From Bacillota bacterium (GTDB lineage Bacteria > Bacillota > Clostridia > Saccharofermentanales > DTU023): 16,255 nt of DNA. The notes beneath the pieces were generated by a model. It did no database searches. It was not told the DNA's origin and was given only the letters and a program-made list of their open reading frames with translations. Location of the stretch: assembly GCA_023389255.1 (NCBI GenBank), contig JAEWER010000007.1, positions 1 through 16,255 on the forward strand, in the 5' to 3' direction. Shown piece by piece: positions 1-7,201 of the stretch. Numbering within the stretch: the stretch's first letter is position 1; each line of letters begins with the position of its first letter. The translations under genes were made by a program, and so were the position numbers.

Positions 1-19
1 CAAAATATAAAGCGTGTTT

Positions 20-37
20 AAAAAAAAAAAAAAAAAA
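20..37. repeat. Poly-A homopolymer (18 A) upstream of adhesin gene
   Basis: An uninterrupted run of 18 adenines lies about 110 bp before the adhesin start codon. It is not the T-run of a minus-strand terminator, because no hairpin stem lies to its right. It could act as an A-tract promoter element or be a slippage-prone tract that varies in length. The role is inferred; the tract itself is plainly visible. Confidence 0.9.
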
Positions 38-73
38 CAGGATAAAGTTTAGTTTCATTCATAAATTCAGCGG

Positions 74-79
74 TAAAAT
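74..79 (+). promoter_or_regulatory. Possible -10 element of the adhesin promoter
   Basis: TAAAAT at 74-79 is the best -10 match before the adhesin gene. No convincing -35 lies 16-18 bp upstream (51-56 reads agtttc), so the call is weak. If real, transcription would start near 86 and leave a leader of about 60 nt. Confidence 0.25.
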
Positions 80-96
80 ATTTGCTACATTGTGGC

Positions 97-116
97 GAGG
101 TGTGCGCAAACGCCTT
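97..116 (+). promoter_or_regulatory. Small leader hairpin before adhesin gene
   Basis: AGGTG (98-102) can pair with CGCCT (111-115) around the loop TGCGCAAA, with a G-T wobble closing the base. The hairpin lies in the probable 5' UTR about 20 nt before the ribosome binding site. No known riboswitch class was recognised. It may be incidental. Confidence 0.3.
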
Positions 117-147
117 AGTAACACAAATATTTTAAAAGGAGAATTGT

Positions 148-3100
148 ATGCGCAAGGCCAAAACATTACTAGCTGTGTTGTTATGCTTAACGTTGCTACT
201 CAGTTTATTCCCTGGGAAGGTAGCAAAAGCGGCAGAGGTATATGACTCAGACTTTATGCATGTTACCGAGTTTATCAGTAATGATACTTTACAGCCAAAC
301 TCTGGCGGTAACGTTAACTGGTTAGTGGGTATCATCTTTGAAGTGCAACCTGAGCCAAACCAGACCTTTACTGTAAGTTTCCCTAAAAATACTAATATTT
401 GGGGTGATACTACAGAAGAGCCGTCACTTGCACCTTTTACCATTAAAGGAGAAGAAGTAGCTTCTGTAAAATACGATAAGCTGACTAATACAGCTACCTA
501 TACTTTCAATGAGAATATTAAAAAGCATTCTCATGTTCGTTTTAGAGCTAAATATCCTGTATTTGCTGATCGTGAAAAGCTAAAAGATGATTTAGAAATT
601 TTACCTTTGGTCTTTAAAGTCAACGACAAGACTTTTGATCATTACGTAAAACTGGATTATCAATTCCGCGAAGGCGAAAACGGTGGTGTTATTTCTATAA
701 GTCAACAGAATCCAGAAGATCCTTACCATATTATCGGTATTTTGGCTGATACAAATAACGCTGAGCAAACCTTCAAATATGTTGCAGTAATCAACCCCTA
801 TGCGGAGCAAGTACCGGCTAATACAGCTTGGTTATTTGGTACTTCCAACAAGGAAGAAATACCGAACATCGTTCAAGGAGATTCTGATAGCCCTTGGGTA
901 ATGGATAATATCAAACTATACAGACCTAAGAATGGTGTGCGTTTGCGCCACAGCATGCACATGGATTTAGAGAACGATTATGATAAGATTCAGGAGTTTA
1001 CCGCAGATCAATTAGCGACTAATCCTACAGTTGTCCAAAATCAGTTTGCACGTTCGTTTGATTATCCGGTAGTTTTTGTCATCGAAGGTCATAACAAACT
1101 CAAAGATAAATCACCTTTGTATATCAATGGCTTAGTGGGTGCAAGTAACTTGTCCAGCTATGCTGTTTTACAAACTGGTCAGCGTTTTGATAGCAGTGAT
1201 GCTAGCGGTTCATCAACAGAAGCATATTCGATCGGTGACAGAGTTTGGATCGATGAAAATGGCAACGGTATTCAAGATGATGGAGAAAAAGGAATTCCTG
1301 GTGTACCAGTTACCTTGGTTATGAAAAATGTCATCTTGGATGTGGATATCACAGACGAAAATGGTGAATATATTTTCGAAGATGTGTGGAAGAATGCACC
1401 AGATACCAACTACACGGTGCGTATCAACATTCCTCAAGGCTATCAATTAAGTCCAGCTGAACAAGGCAGTGATCGTGAAAAAGACTCTAATCCTAATGAG
1501 TCTGCTGTAACAGTTGTAGATAAAAATATCACTGATGTGGATTTTGGTTTAGTGCCCATTCCTAAAGGACGCTTAGTTGAAAAACATCATTACTATATCC
1601 TACCTAAGGGTACAGATGAAAATAGTTATGATTACACAACTAATCAGCCCGACTTAGTGTTCTCAGAAGAAGAAGAAGGATATGCCAAAGACAAGTGGAA
1701 CGTAGAGCCTAAAGAGTACGAAGATTATAAGCTGGTTAAGGTGGAAACCGAGAACTTCACTGACAACACCCCCAGCAAAGAAGCACCTAAGCAAACAGGT
1801 AATTTTATTGATGGCAAAACTCTAGAAGTTCGCTATATCTACGTTAAACATTACGACTTAGGTAAGGTAGTTATTAACCATAAGTACTACACCTCTAAAG
1901 ACGGAGAAGTTGCTACAATTGCCGATCTGGAACAGCCAGATTTCAGCTTCTCGAATGAAGGTTCTGGCGATGAAAACTTCACCTATCACACCAGTCCCTT
2001 CAATATTCAGGGATACACCTTAAAAGAGGTGCAAACTGAGGGTACTTTAGAAAATAAAATTACGACTGAACAGCCTGATCAAACCAACCACTTTGTGGAA
2101 GGTGAAACACATAAGATTACCTATGTCTATGTCAAACCTGAGACTGTGGTTACACCTGAGACAGGTAATGTCGTTGTTCGCCACTTAATTCAAGGTACAG
2201 AAGATGAACTAGCTGCTGATGAACAGCTGAAAACAAATGAAGCAGTTGGTACATCTTACCAAGCATCTCCTAAGGTTAGTGGTACAGAAGAGTTTGATAA
2301 AGATGGTGTGAAATACCGTCTAGTTGGCTTATCTAGAAAAACTGAGGCCCCGGAAAAAGGCCAAGTGGTACCGGGAACAATTCACGTGATTTATGAATAT
2401 GCACCTGTTCCTGCACCTGAGGCACCTAAAACCGGTACGGTCAAAGTTCGTCACTTAGATAAAGCTACCATGCAGCCGATTGTACCTGATGCATACGCTA
2501 TCGCAGGAGAAGGCGAAGCGAAGAATGTTGCAGTAGGTACCGAATATACTTCTGCTCCTAAAGTTACAGGCGACCAGACTATTGGTAATGAAGATGGTAC
2601 AAAGACCTATGTTTATGCAGGCATGTCGGAAACTAGTACCACCCCAGCTAACGGTCAAGTTGTAGAGGGCGAAAAAGAAGTTATTTACTTGTATACAGAA
2701 AAAGTTGAACCTACGCCCGAGGTGAAGAAGGGTTCGGTCAAAGTGCGTCACATTGTTCGTGGCACACAAACAGACATTGTTCAACCTAGCTATGTGCAAA
2801 AGGATCAACCTGTTGGTACAGCTTATCAAACACAGCCGTTAGTTACAGGTGATAATACTGTGACTGGCGAGACACCTGATACAACTGGCAAAAAATATGT
2901 TTATTATGGTGTTGCCGATGAAACTGAATTAGCGCCAAATGGCACAGTTCAAGAAGGTGAAAAAACTGTAATTTACACCTATGTAGAAGTTAAAGAACCA
3001 GTTGTTCCTGAAAAAGAAACGGGTTCTGTAGTCGTACGTCATGTGGTCAAAGGTACAGATACTGATATTGAAGATCCTACTGAATTAGTGAAAGATCAAG

Positions 3101-4656
3101 AAGTTGGTACCTTGTATCAATCAAAGCCCTTAGTTGAAGGAGAAGCTCAACACACCAGCACCAAAGATGGCAAGAAATATGTTTTAGTAGGCATTTCCTT
3201 GAAATCAGACGGTGGCAAAAATGGTGTCGTAACAAAGGGCGTCACCACAGTTATTTACGAATACCAAGAAGTTAAGGATACTGATCCTGAGAAACCCGAT
3301 CCGGTAGAGGAACGTGGAACCGTTGTGGTGCGCCACATTAACAAAACTACTGGTGAGCCATTAAAGGCAGATGAAACTGTAAAAGATAATGAGTTAGTCG
3401 GTACAGAATACAGCACAACCAGCCTAGTTGATCAAACAACTGGTACCTATGAAAAAGATGGTAAGAGCTATCGTTTAGTAGGAGTTAAAGGCAATCCTGA
3501 AGGGCGTGTGCAAAAAGGTAGCACTACAATTGTCTATGAATATGTAGAAGTAACAGTAACACCTGATCCCACAGTTGAAAAAGGCTCGGTTGTAGTACGT
3601 CACTTAGATGAAGAGGGCAACGCATTAGTCGAAGATAAAACCGTTGTTAACGAAGCAGAAGTTGGTACTGATTACACGACTAAGAGCTTAATAGGTGAAG
3701 ATGGTTACTACCATAACGGTGAGAAGACTTATAAGTTGGTCGAAGTAGATGGTAATCCTACGGGTAAAGTTACCACAGGCACCACTACCATTACTTATCA
3801 CTACAAAGAAGTGAAAGATGCAGGCACCGATCCTGAACCTAGCCCTGAAGAGAAGAAAAAGGGTAGTGTGGTGGTACGCCACGTAGTAAAAGGAACGGAT
3901 CAAGACATTGTTCCTCAAGACACTGTCTTCAACTTGGTAGATGTTGATACAGAATATGCCACTAAGCCCTTAGTTTCTGGTGAAGACACTTTTAAAAAAG
4001 GCGAAGATAACTATCGTCTATCTGGTCTCTCTCTGAAATCAGCCGCAGCCAGTGGTAAGGTACAGGAAGGAACAATTGTTGTTATTTATGAATATGTGAA
4101 AGTTGGAAACACTGAGCCGACAGATCCAACCAAGCCTACAGAGCCGACAAAACCCACAGATCCAACTAAACCGACTAATCCTACCGAACCAGGTAAGCCT
4201 ACTAAGCCCAACGAGCCAACCTTGCCGGTAGTACCAGGTAACCCTGTCGAAGGTAAAGGCACAATTGTCGTGATTCATATCGATGAGAACGGCAATAATA
4301 TTGTTCCACCTTCTATCTTGAAGAATAAAGTGCCTACAGGTGAACCTTACGAGGCAGAGAGCTTAGTGCCTAACAATGGAACCTACAAGGTGAATGGTAA
4401 AGTGTACAAGCTAGTTGGTTTAGATAAGAACTCAATACCTGCTCAAGGCGAAGTGACAGATGGTGTAAATTACGTCATTTACCGTTACGAAGAAGTTAAG
4501 CAAGGTGCTGAGAGCAATGTATCTAAAGTAAGTCGCGATACTAACAAGGGTTCTCTACCCAGAACTGGTGAGAGCTATACTGCAATGGCATTAATCTTAG
4601 TTTTATTAACTATCAGCTTAACTGCTGCAGTGATTAGACGTAAACGAGAAGCGTAA
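148..4656 (+). CDS. LPxTG-anchored MSCRAMM-like adhesin with SdrD-type B domain and MucBP-like repeats
   Basis: This is a 1502-residue cell-wall-anchored surface protein, probably a host or mucus adhesin. The start follows AAAGGAG at 135-141. Residues 1-28 form a signal peptide ending AKA|AEV. Residues about 32-350 resemble the N2-N3 Ig-like head of staphylococcal Sdr/Clf proteins, including a TYTF strand near 117-120 and VVFVIEGH near 308-315. Residues 360-467 form an SdrD-type B domain with a calcium-loop-like DENGNGIQDDGE. Two divergent repeats (about 475-663) precede eight MucBP-like repeats (from about 672), each opening G(S/T)VVVRH and closing VIYEY-like. A Pro/Thr-rich spacer (1322-1360) precedes the last repeat. 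The C-terminus has LPRTG (1470-1474), a hydrophobic segment (1478-1496) and RRKREA, the sortase sorting signal. Domain names come from pattern recognition; the ligand is unknown. No sortase gene is in the window. Confidence 0.92.
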   Translation: MRKAKTLLAVLLCLTLLLSLFPGKVAKAAEVYDSDFMHVTEFISNDTLQPNSGGNVNWLVGIIFEVQPEPNQTFTVSFPKNTNIWGDTTEEPSLAPFTIKGEEVASVKYDKLTNTATYTFNENIKKHSHVRFRAKYPVFADREKLKDDLEILPLVFKVNDKTFDHYVKLDYQFREGENGGVISISQQNPEDPYHIIGILADTNNAEQTFKYVAVINPYAEQVPANTAWLFGTSNKEEIPNIVQGDSDSPWVMDNIKLYRPKNGVRLRHSMHMDLENDYDKIQEFTADQLATNPTVVQNQFARSFDYPVVFVIEGHNKLKDKSPLYINGLVGASNLSSYAVLQTGQRFDSSDASGSSTEAYSIGDRVWIDENGNGIQDDGEKGIPGVPVTLVMKNVILDVDITDENGEYIFEDVWKNAPDTNYTVRINIPQGYQLSPAEQGSDREKDSNPNESAVTVVDKNITDVDFGLVPIPKGRLVEKHHYYILPKGTDENSYDYTTNQPDLVFSEEEEGYAKDKWNVEPKEYEDYKLVKVETENFTDNTPSKEAPKQTGNFIDGKTLEVRYIYVKHYDLGKVVINHKYYTSKDGEVATIADLEQPDFSFSNEGSGDENFTYHTSPFNIQGYTLKEVQTEGTLENKITTEQPDQTNHFVEGETHKITYVYVKPETVVTPETGNVVVRHLIQGTEDELAADEQLKTNEAVGTSYQASPKVSGTEEFDKDGVKYRLVGLSRKTEAPEKGQVVPGTIHVIYEYAPVPAPEAPKTGTVKVRHLDKATMQPIVPDAYAIAGEGEAKNVAVGTEYTSAPKVTGDQTIGNEDGTKTYVYAGMSETSTTPANGQVVEGEKEVIYLYTEKVEPTPEVKKGSVKVRHIVRGTQTDIVQPSYVQKDQPVGTAYQTQPLVTGDNTVTGETPDTTGKKYVYYGVADETELAPNGTVQEGEKTVIYTYVEVKEPVVPEKETGSVVVRHVVKGTDTDIEDPTELVKDQEVGTLYQSKPLVEGEAQHTSTKDGKKYVLVGISLKSDGGKNGVVTKGVTTVIYEYQEVKDTDPEKPDPVEERGTVVVRHINKTTGEPLKADETVKDNELVGTEYSTTSLVDQTTGTYEKDGKSYRLVGVKGNPEGRVQKGSTTIVYEYVEVTVTPDPTVEKGSVVVRHLDEEGNALVEDKTVVNEAEVGTDYTTKSLIGEDGYYHNGEKTYKLVEVDGNPTGKVTTGTTTITYHYKEVKDAGTDPEPSPEEKKKGSVVVRHVVKGTDQDIVPQDTVFNLVDVDTEYATKPLVSGEDTFKKGEDNYRLSGLSLKSAAASGKVQEGTIVVIYEYVKVGNTEPTDPTKPTEPTKPTDPTKPTNPTEPGKPTKPNEPTLPVVPGNPVEGKGTIVVIHIDENGNNIVPPSILKNKVPTGEPYEAESLVPNNGTYKVNGKVYKLVGLDKNSIPAQGEVTDGVNYVIYRYEEVKQGAESNVSKVSRDTNKGSLPRTGESYTAMALILVLLTISLTAAVIRRKREA
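1570..2136 (+). repeat. Two divergent MucBP-like repeats in the adhesin
   Basis: Residues about 475-567 and 572-663 each begin with a basic/His strand (EKHHYY, INHKYY) and end in an (R/T)YxYVK strand. They follow the same plan as the later MucBP-like repeats but are longer and more diverged. They link the SdrD-type B domain to the regular repeat array. Confidence 0.6.
2161..4497 (+). repeat. Eight MucBP-like protein repeats encoded in the adhesin stalk
   Basis: Approximate repeat boundaries by residue are 672-752, 762-850, 861-948, 959-1043, 1057-1135, 1146-1223, 1239-1318 and 1371-1450. Each is 78-90 residues, starts with a VxVRH-type strand (VVIH in the last), carries a central VGTxY (or close variant) and a K-x-Y-x-L/V-x-G strand, and ends in V/I-x-Y-x-Y. 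The linkers are Pro/Glu/Lys-rich. In the MucBP family such modules bind mucin or serve as stalk. The repeats are alike in protein but differ heavily in codon choice, so they are not recent DNA duplications. Confidence 0.85.
4111..4227 (+). repeat. Pro/Thr-rich degenerate repeat tract in adhesin
   Basis: The segment encodes runs of (E/K/D/N)PT units, residues about 1322-1360, between the seventh and eighth MucBP-like repeats. Such tracts act as extended wall-spanning or spacer segments in surface proteins. The underlying DNA is a short imperfect repeat of about 9-12 bp units, so its length could vary between strains. Confidence 0.8.
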
Positions 4657-4684
4657 CTGGCCTAGCGCACGCTTGGTGTAAGAT

Positions 4685-4716
4685 AGCCTCCACAAATGTG
4701 GAGGCTTCTTTTTTTT
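4685..4716 (+). terminator. Intrinsic terminator of the adhesin gene
   Basis: AGCCTCCAC (4685-4693) pairs perfectly with GTGGAGGCT (4698-4706) around a short loop. It is followed by TTC and a run of eight T. It lies 28 nt after the stop codon and is a strong Rho-independent terminator. Confidence 0.93.
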
Positions 4717-4743
4717 CCGAGGTAAATCTTGTGCTGTACACTA

Positions 4744-4772
4744 AAAAAGCCGTGCTCTATGCACGGCTTTTT
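4744..4772 (-). terminator. Bidirectional-looking terminator for the CofE-like gene
   Basis: AAAAAGCCGTGC (4744-4755) pairs with GCACGGCTTTTT (4761-4772) around TCTAT. Read on the minus strand, the GC stem is followed by a T-run just beyond the end of the CofE-like gene. The symmetric A/T flanks mean it could also back up the adhesin terminator. Confidence 0.9.
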
Positions 4773-4797
4773 AGTAAGAACTTAGCAAGAATAAAAA

Positions 4798-6027
4798 TTA
4801 ATTTTGGGCATCAGACCAATTGTTGAAGTAACCTTGGATATAAACGATGGGAGTTCCTTTATCGCCGCTACCAGAAGTTAAATCGCAGAGCGAACCTAGT
4901 AGGTCTGTTAATCTGCGAGGGGTAGTACCTTCCATTTTTTCTGTTTCACCACCGAAAGCAGTGGGGTGAGAATCGTCAGCGTTAGCATGTTTATCTTTGA
5001 TCTTTTGGTAGATAGCATATGCCAGTTCTTGATCATTTAAATCTTTAAACTCACTATCTGCTAGGTATTTTAATTTCATCTCAAACGGAGTGCCGTCCAG
5101 ACCTTTGGTGTAGGCAGGAGAAACAACTGGATCTGCTAATTCCCAAATTTTACCTACAGGATCTTTGAAAGCACCGTCACCATAGATCATAACTTCGACG
5201 TGTTTTCCAGTTAAATCGTGTAAACGCTTAGCGATAGCATCTACTAATGGTTGGCTGTTGTAGGGGAAGAGTTTGACTTTGTCATCATCCGCCTTATTGG
5301 AACCTAGCAAACCAAACTCAGGATTATGTCCACGTCCCTCGGCTGGTGTAGTTAAGATGTCATCCAAACCTAACACGATTTTATCGGTGGCTTGACGCAA
5401 TAGTTTTTTGTGACGAGCTCTAGTATGAATATCACAGGTGATGATGGCATCAGCCTTATCAACAATGGCTTTAACATTATTGGCAAAAATGATTTCACAC
5501 TCTGCTCCAGCAGCTTCCACTAATTCACGATAGAACTGATAGTAATTGATACCAGTGAAAGGATGCTTTGATTCACCAAAATTTTTGACAAAATCTGCTT
5601 CTGTCAATGTTTCAGTCCAGGGATTGATGTTGCTCTCAACCAGTAATTCTGGATCTAACAAGTGGTTGCCCACTTCGTCGGAGGGTAAGCTCAATTGGAT
5701 GACGACTTTGGCACATGCCTTAGCAATACCTTTGAGCAACACAGAAAAGCGATTGCGTGACAGAATCGGGAAAGTTAAGCCGATGGTGTGAGCACCGTTG
5801 GTTTTGGTGCGAACATCTGCTGCAATGTCCTCTGTGGTTGCGTAGTTGCCTTGGGTACGAGCCACAATCGATTCGGTAATTGCTAATACATCACGATCCT
5901 TGATCTCAAAGCCATCTTCCTTGGCGGCCGTGATCAATAATTCAGGAATGATCTGACTCAAGTCATCACCTTGACGGAAAATCGGAGCGATTATACCGCG
6001 AGATACAGTACCAACATAACTTGTCAT
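4798..6027 (-). CDS. Coenzyme F420-0:L-glutamate ligase (CofE)-like family protein
   Basis: The 409-residue product resembles the long CofE-like proteins of Firmicutes. True CofE adds glutamates to the F420 precursor; the role of the long form in Firmicutes, which usually lack F420, is not established, so I give no reaction. Family-like stretches are DVLAITESIVARTQGNY (about 46-62), CDIHTRARHKKLL (about 198-210), GRGHNPEFGLLGSNKADDDK (about 231-250), a YGDGAFKDPVGKIWELADP block (about 282-300) and GTTPRRLTDLLGS (about 367-379). No signal peptide or membrane segment is visible. The ATG at 6027 is the only canonical start near the strong AAAGGAGG at 6054-6061, but 26 nt separate them and are filled by a hairpin. 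The gene stands alone, divergent from nfnA, and no other F420 gene is nearby. Confidence 0.8.
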   Translation of the reverse strand: MTSYVGTVSRGIIAPIFRQGDDLSQIIPELLITAAKEDGFEIKDRDVLAITESIVARTQGNYATTEDIAADVRTKTNGAHTIGLTFPILSRNRFSVLLKGIAKACAKVVIQLSLPSDEVGNHLLDPELLVESNINPWTETLTEADFVKNFGESKHPFTGINYYQFYRELVEAAGAECEIIFANNVKAIVDKADAIITCDIHTRARHKKLLRQATDKIVLGLDDILTTPAEGRGHNPEFGLLGSNKADDDKVKLFPYNSQPLVDAIAKRLHDLTGKHVEVMIYGDGAFKDPVGKIWELADPVVSPAYTKGLDGTPFEMKLKYLADSEFKDLNDQELAYAIYQKIKDKHANADDSHPTAFGGETEKMEGTTPRRLTDLLGSLCDLTSGSGDKGTPIVYIQGYFNNWSDAQN

Positions 6028-6061
6028 AATAGTTTCGAAAGCTGAGCTTTCGTCCTCCTTT
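6025..6061 (-). promoter_or_regulatory. Split ribosome binding site: SD-hairpin-AUG
   Basis: On the minus strand AAAGGAGG (6061-6054) is followed by a perfect 7-bp hairpin, CGAAAGC-TCA-GCTTTCG (6052-6036), then eight bases, then ATG (6027-6025). The linear gap is 26 nt. Taking out the 17-nt hairpin leaves 9 nt, a normal spacing. I infer that the fold brings the SD and start codon together. No in-frame ATG, GTG or TTG lies between them. Confidence 0.75.
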
Positions 6062-6066
6062 GGATT

Positions 6067-6105
6067 GTTGCTTTATGCAACTTCTAGGCACTAAAATTCA
6101 GTGCC
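6067..6105 (-). promoter_or_regulatory. Two leader hairpins upstream of the CofE-like gene
   Basis: GGCACT-AAAATTC-AGTGCC (6087-6105) is a perfect 6-bp inverted repeat and GTTGC-TTTAT-GCAAC (6067-6081) a perfect 5-bp one. With the start-site hairpin they form three stem-loops in a row in the probable 5' UTR. A weak minus-strand promoter candidate lies upstream (TTGCAC complement of 6148-6153, 17-bp spacer, TAAAAA complement of 6125-6130). No known riboswitch class was recognised. The first inverted repeat could instead be a protein-binding operator. Confidence 0.5.
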
Positions 6106-6175
6106 GCAATCATCATACACTGTATTTTTAAGATCTGCTTGAAAAATGTGCAAATACACAACAAATATCATTAAT

Positions 6176-6206
6176 TATGCACAATATGCACAAAGTTAAG
6201 TGCATA
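6176..6206. promoter_or_regulatory. Operator-like repeat cluster in the divergent intergenic region
   Basis: The 9-mer TATGCACAA occurs twice in tandem (6176-6184, 6185-6193). The second copy's TATGCAC forms a 7-bp inverted repeat with GTGCATA at 6200-6206 across an 8-bp spacer. Three half-sites in 31 bp between two divergent genes is a typical operator arrangement. A further dyad, TGTG-N6-CACA, lies at 6147-6160. No regulator is identified; the sites do not match the Rex consensus. The rest of the 310-bp region between the two genes holds the promoters and leader hairpins listed here and no gene. Confidence 0.55.
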
Positions 6207-6255
6207 GCGAGCAAATCTTTACCAGCCTAAGGTTTTTATTTACTACAGTTATATC

Positions 6256-6284
6256 TTGAGTAATAGTGGTATGTATTGGATAAT
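6256..6284 (+). promoter_or_regulatory. Promoter of nfnAB
   Basis: TTGAGT (6256-6261) and GATAAT (6279-6284) are separated by 17 bp. The -35 matches 4 of 6 and the -10 matches 5 of 6 bases of the sigma-A consensus. Transcription would start near 6291, leaving a leader of about 47 nt. Confidence 0.65.
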
Positions 6285-6337
6285 GGAAAAAGCTAACTCT
6301 GTGTTGAGGTTGGCAGTGTGTAGTAGGGAGGTTAGTC

Positions 6338-7192
6338 GTGTATAAAATTCTAACTAAGCGCCGTCTCAATCCATTTACCGTTATGATGGAGATTGAGCAA
6401 CCTTTGATCGCTAAGAAAGCCAGACCAGGGCAATTTATTATTTTTCGTTTAGACGATGATGCTGAACGTGTGCCTTTAACAATTGCTGGTTGTGATCCAG
6501 ATCGTGGAGCTGTCATGATCATTTTCCAAGAAGTAGGTAAGTCCACCAGTCTGCTAGGCCAAAAAGAAGCTGGAGACTATATACAAGATTTTGTTGGACC
6601 ATTAGGCCGTGAATCAGAATTAGATGAGTACAAGGGTAAAAAAGTTGCAGTTATTGGTGGTGGTTTAGGTACTGCAATAGCCTATCCTCAGGCAGCATAC
6701 TTACACAAAATCGGTGCTGACGTCGATATGATTGTAGGATTCCGCAATAAAGATGTTGTAATTATCGAAGAAGAGATGAGAAATGCCTGCAACAACTTAT
6801 ACCTAACAACCGACGATGGCTCATATATCCGCAAGGGTTTTGTTTCAGATGTCTTGCGTGAACAAATTGAGCAAGGAGTAAAGTATGACCTAGTAATTGC
6901 CATCGGTCCTTTAATTATGATGAAAGTTATTTGTGATTTAACGAGACCGCATGGCATTAAAACAATCATTTCGATGAATACCATCATGGTTGATGGCACT
7001 GGTATGTGTGGTTGTTGCCGTATCAGCTACGATGGACAGATTAAATTTGCCTGTGTAGATGGGCCAGATTTTGATGGTCACAAGGTTGACTTTGATGAAG
7101 CGATGAGACGTTCGCGTGTTTACAAAAATCAAGAAACCGAAGCCTATCATTCCTGTAAATTAACTGGCAGTTTGCGTCCAGGTCGTCACTAG
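6338..7192 (+). CDS. nfnA: NfnA/SudB-type FAD- and [2Fe-2S]-binding oxidoreductase subunit
   Basis: The 284-residue protein is the small subunit of the NADH-dependent reduced ferredoxin:NADP+ oxidoreductase (also annotated as sulfide dehydrogenase beta). With NfnB it couples NADH, NADPH and ferredoxin pools by flavin-based electron bifurcation in anaerobes. Visible features are the flavin-binding PGQF (30-33) and RVPLTIA (44-50) segments, a GGGLGT nucleotide-binding loop (107-112), and a C-terminal iron-sulfur motif DGTGMCGCC (219-227) with a further Cys at 239. In characterised NfnA an Asp plus three Cys hold the cluster, and the motif here fits. The start is GTG with AGGGAGG at 6325-6331. 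It is promoter-proximal and nfnB follows after 9 nt, so the two are co-transcribed. The older family label dihydroorotate dehydrogenase electron-transfer subunit is less likely given nfnB next door. Confidence 0.93.
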   Translation: MYKILTKRRLNPFTVMMEIEQPLIAKKARPGQFIIFRLDDDAERVPLTIAGCDPDRGAVMIIFQEVGKSTSLLGQKEAGDYIQDFVGPLGRESELDEYKGKKVAVIGGGLGTAIAYPQAAYLHKIGADVDMIVGFRNKDVVIIEEEMRNACNNLYLTTDDGSYIRKGFVSDVLREQIEQGVKYDLVIAIGPLIMMKVICDLTRPHGIKTIISMNTIMVDGTGMCGCCRISYDGQIKFACVDGPDFDGHKVDFDEAMRRSRVYKNQETEAYHSCKLTGSLRPGRH

Positions 7193-7201
7193 GAGGTAAC
7201 T

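Noticed and set aside
60..147. Riboswitch (c-di-GMP or similar) in the adhesin leader
   Set aside because: Only one short hairpin is visible and none of the conserved riboswitch core sequences I know could be recognised.
2455..2829. Minus-strand open frame inside the adhesin gene
   Set aside because: It is a shadow of the repeat-coding frame with no ribosome binding site or recognisable protein features; the same holds for other antisense frames such as 7489-7893 and 8230-8628.
2161..4497. Repeats as a CRISPR array or DNA satellite
   Set aside because: The periodicity is at protein level with about 240-300 bp units in one open frame; the DNA copies are diverged.
6062..6337. Rex operator controlling nfnAB
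   Set aside because: No TTGTTAA-N4-TTAACAA-like palindrome is present; the repeats found have a different core.
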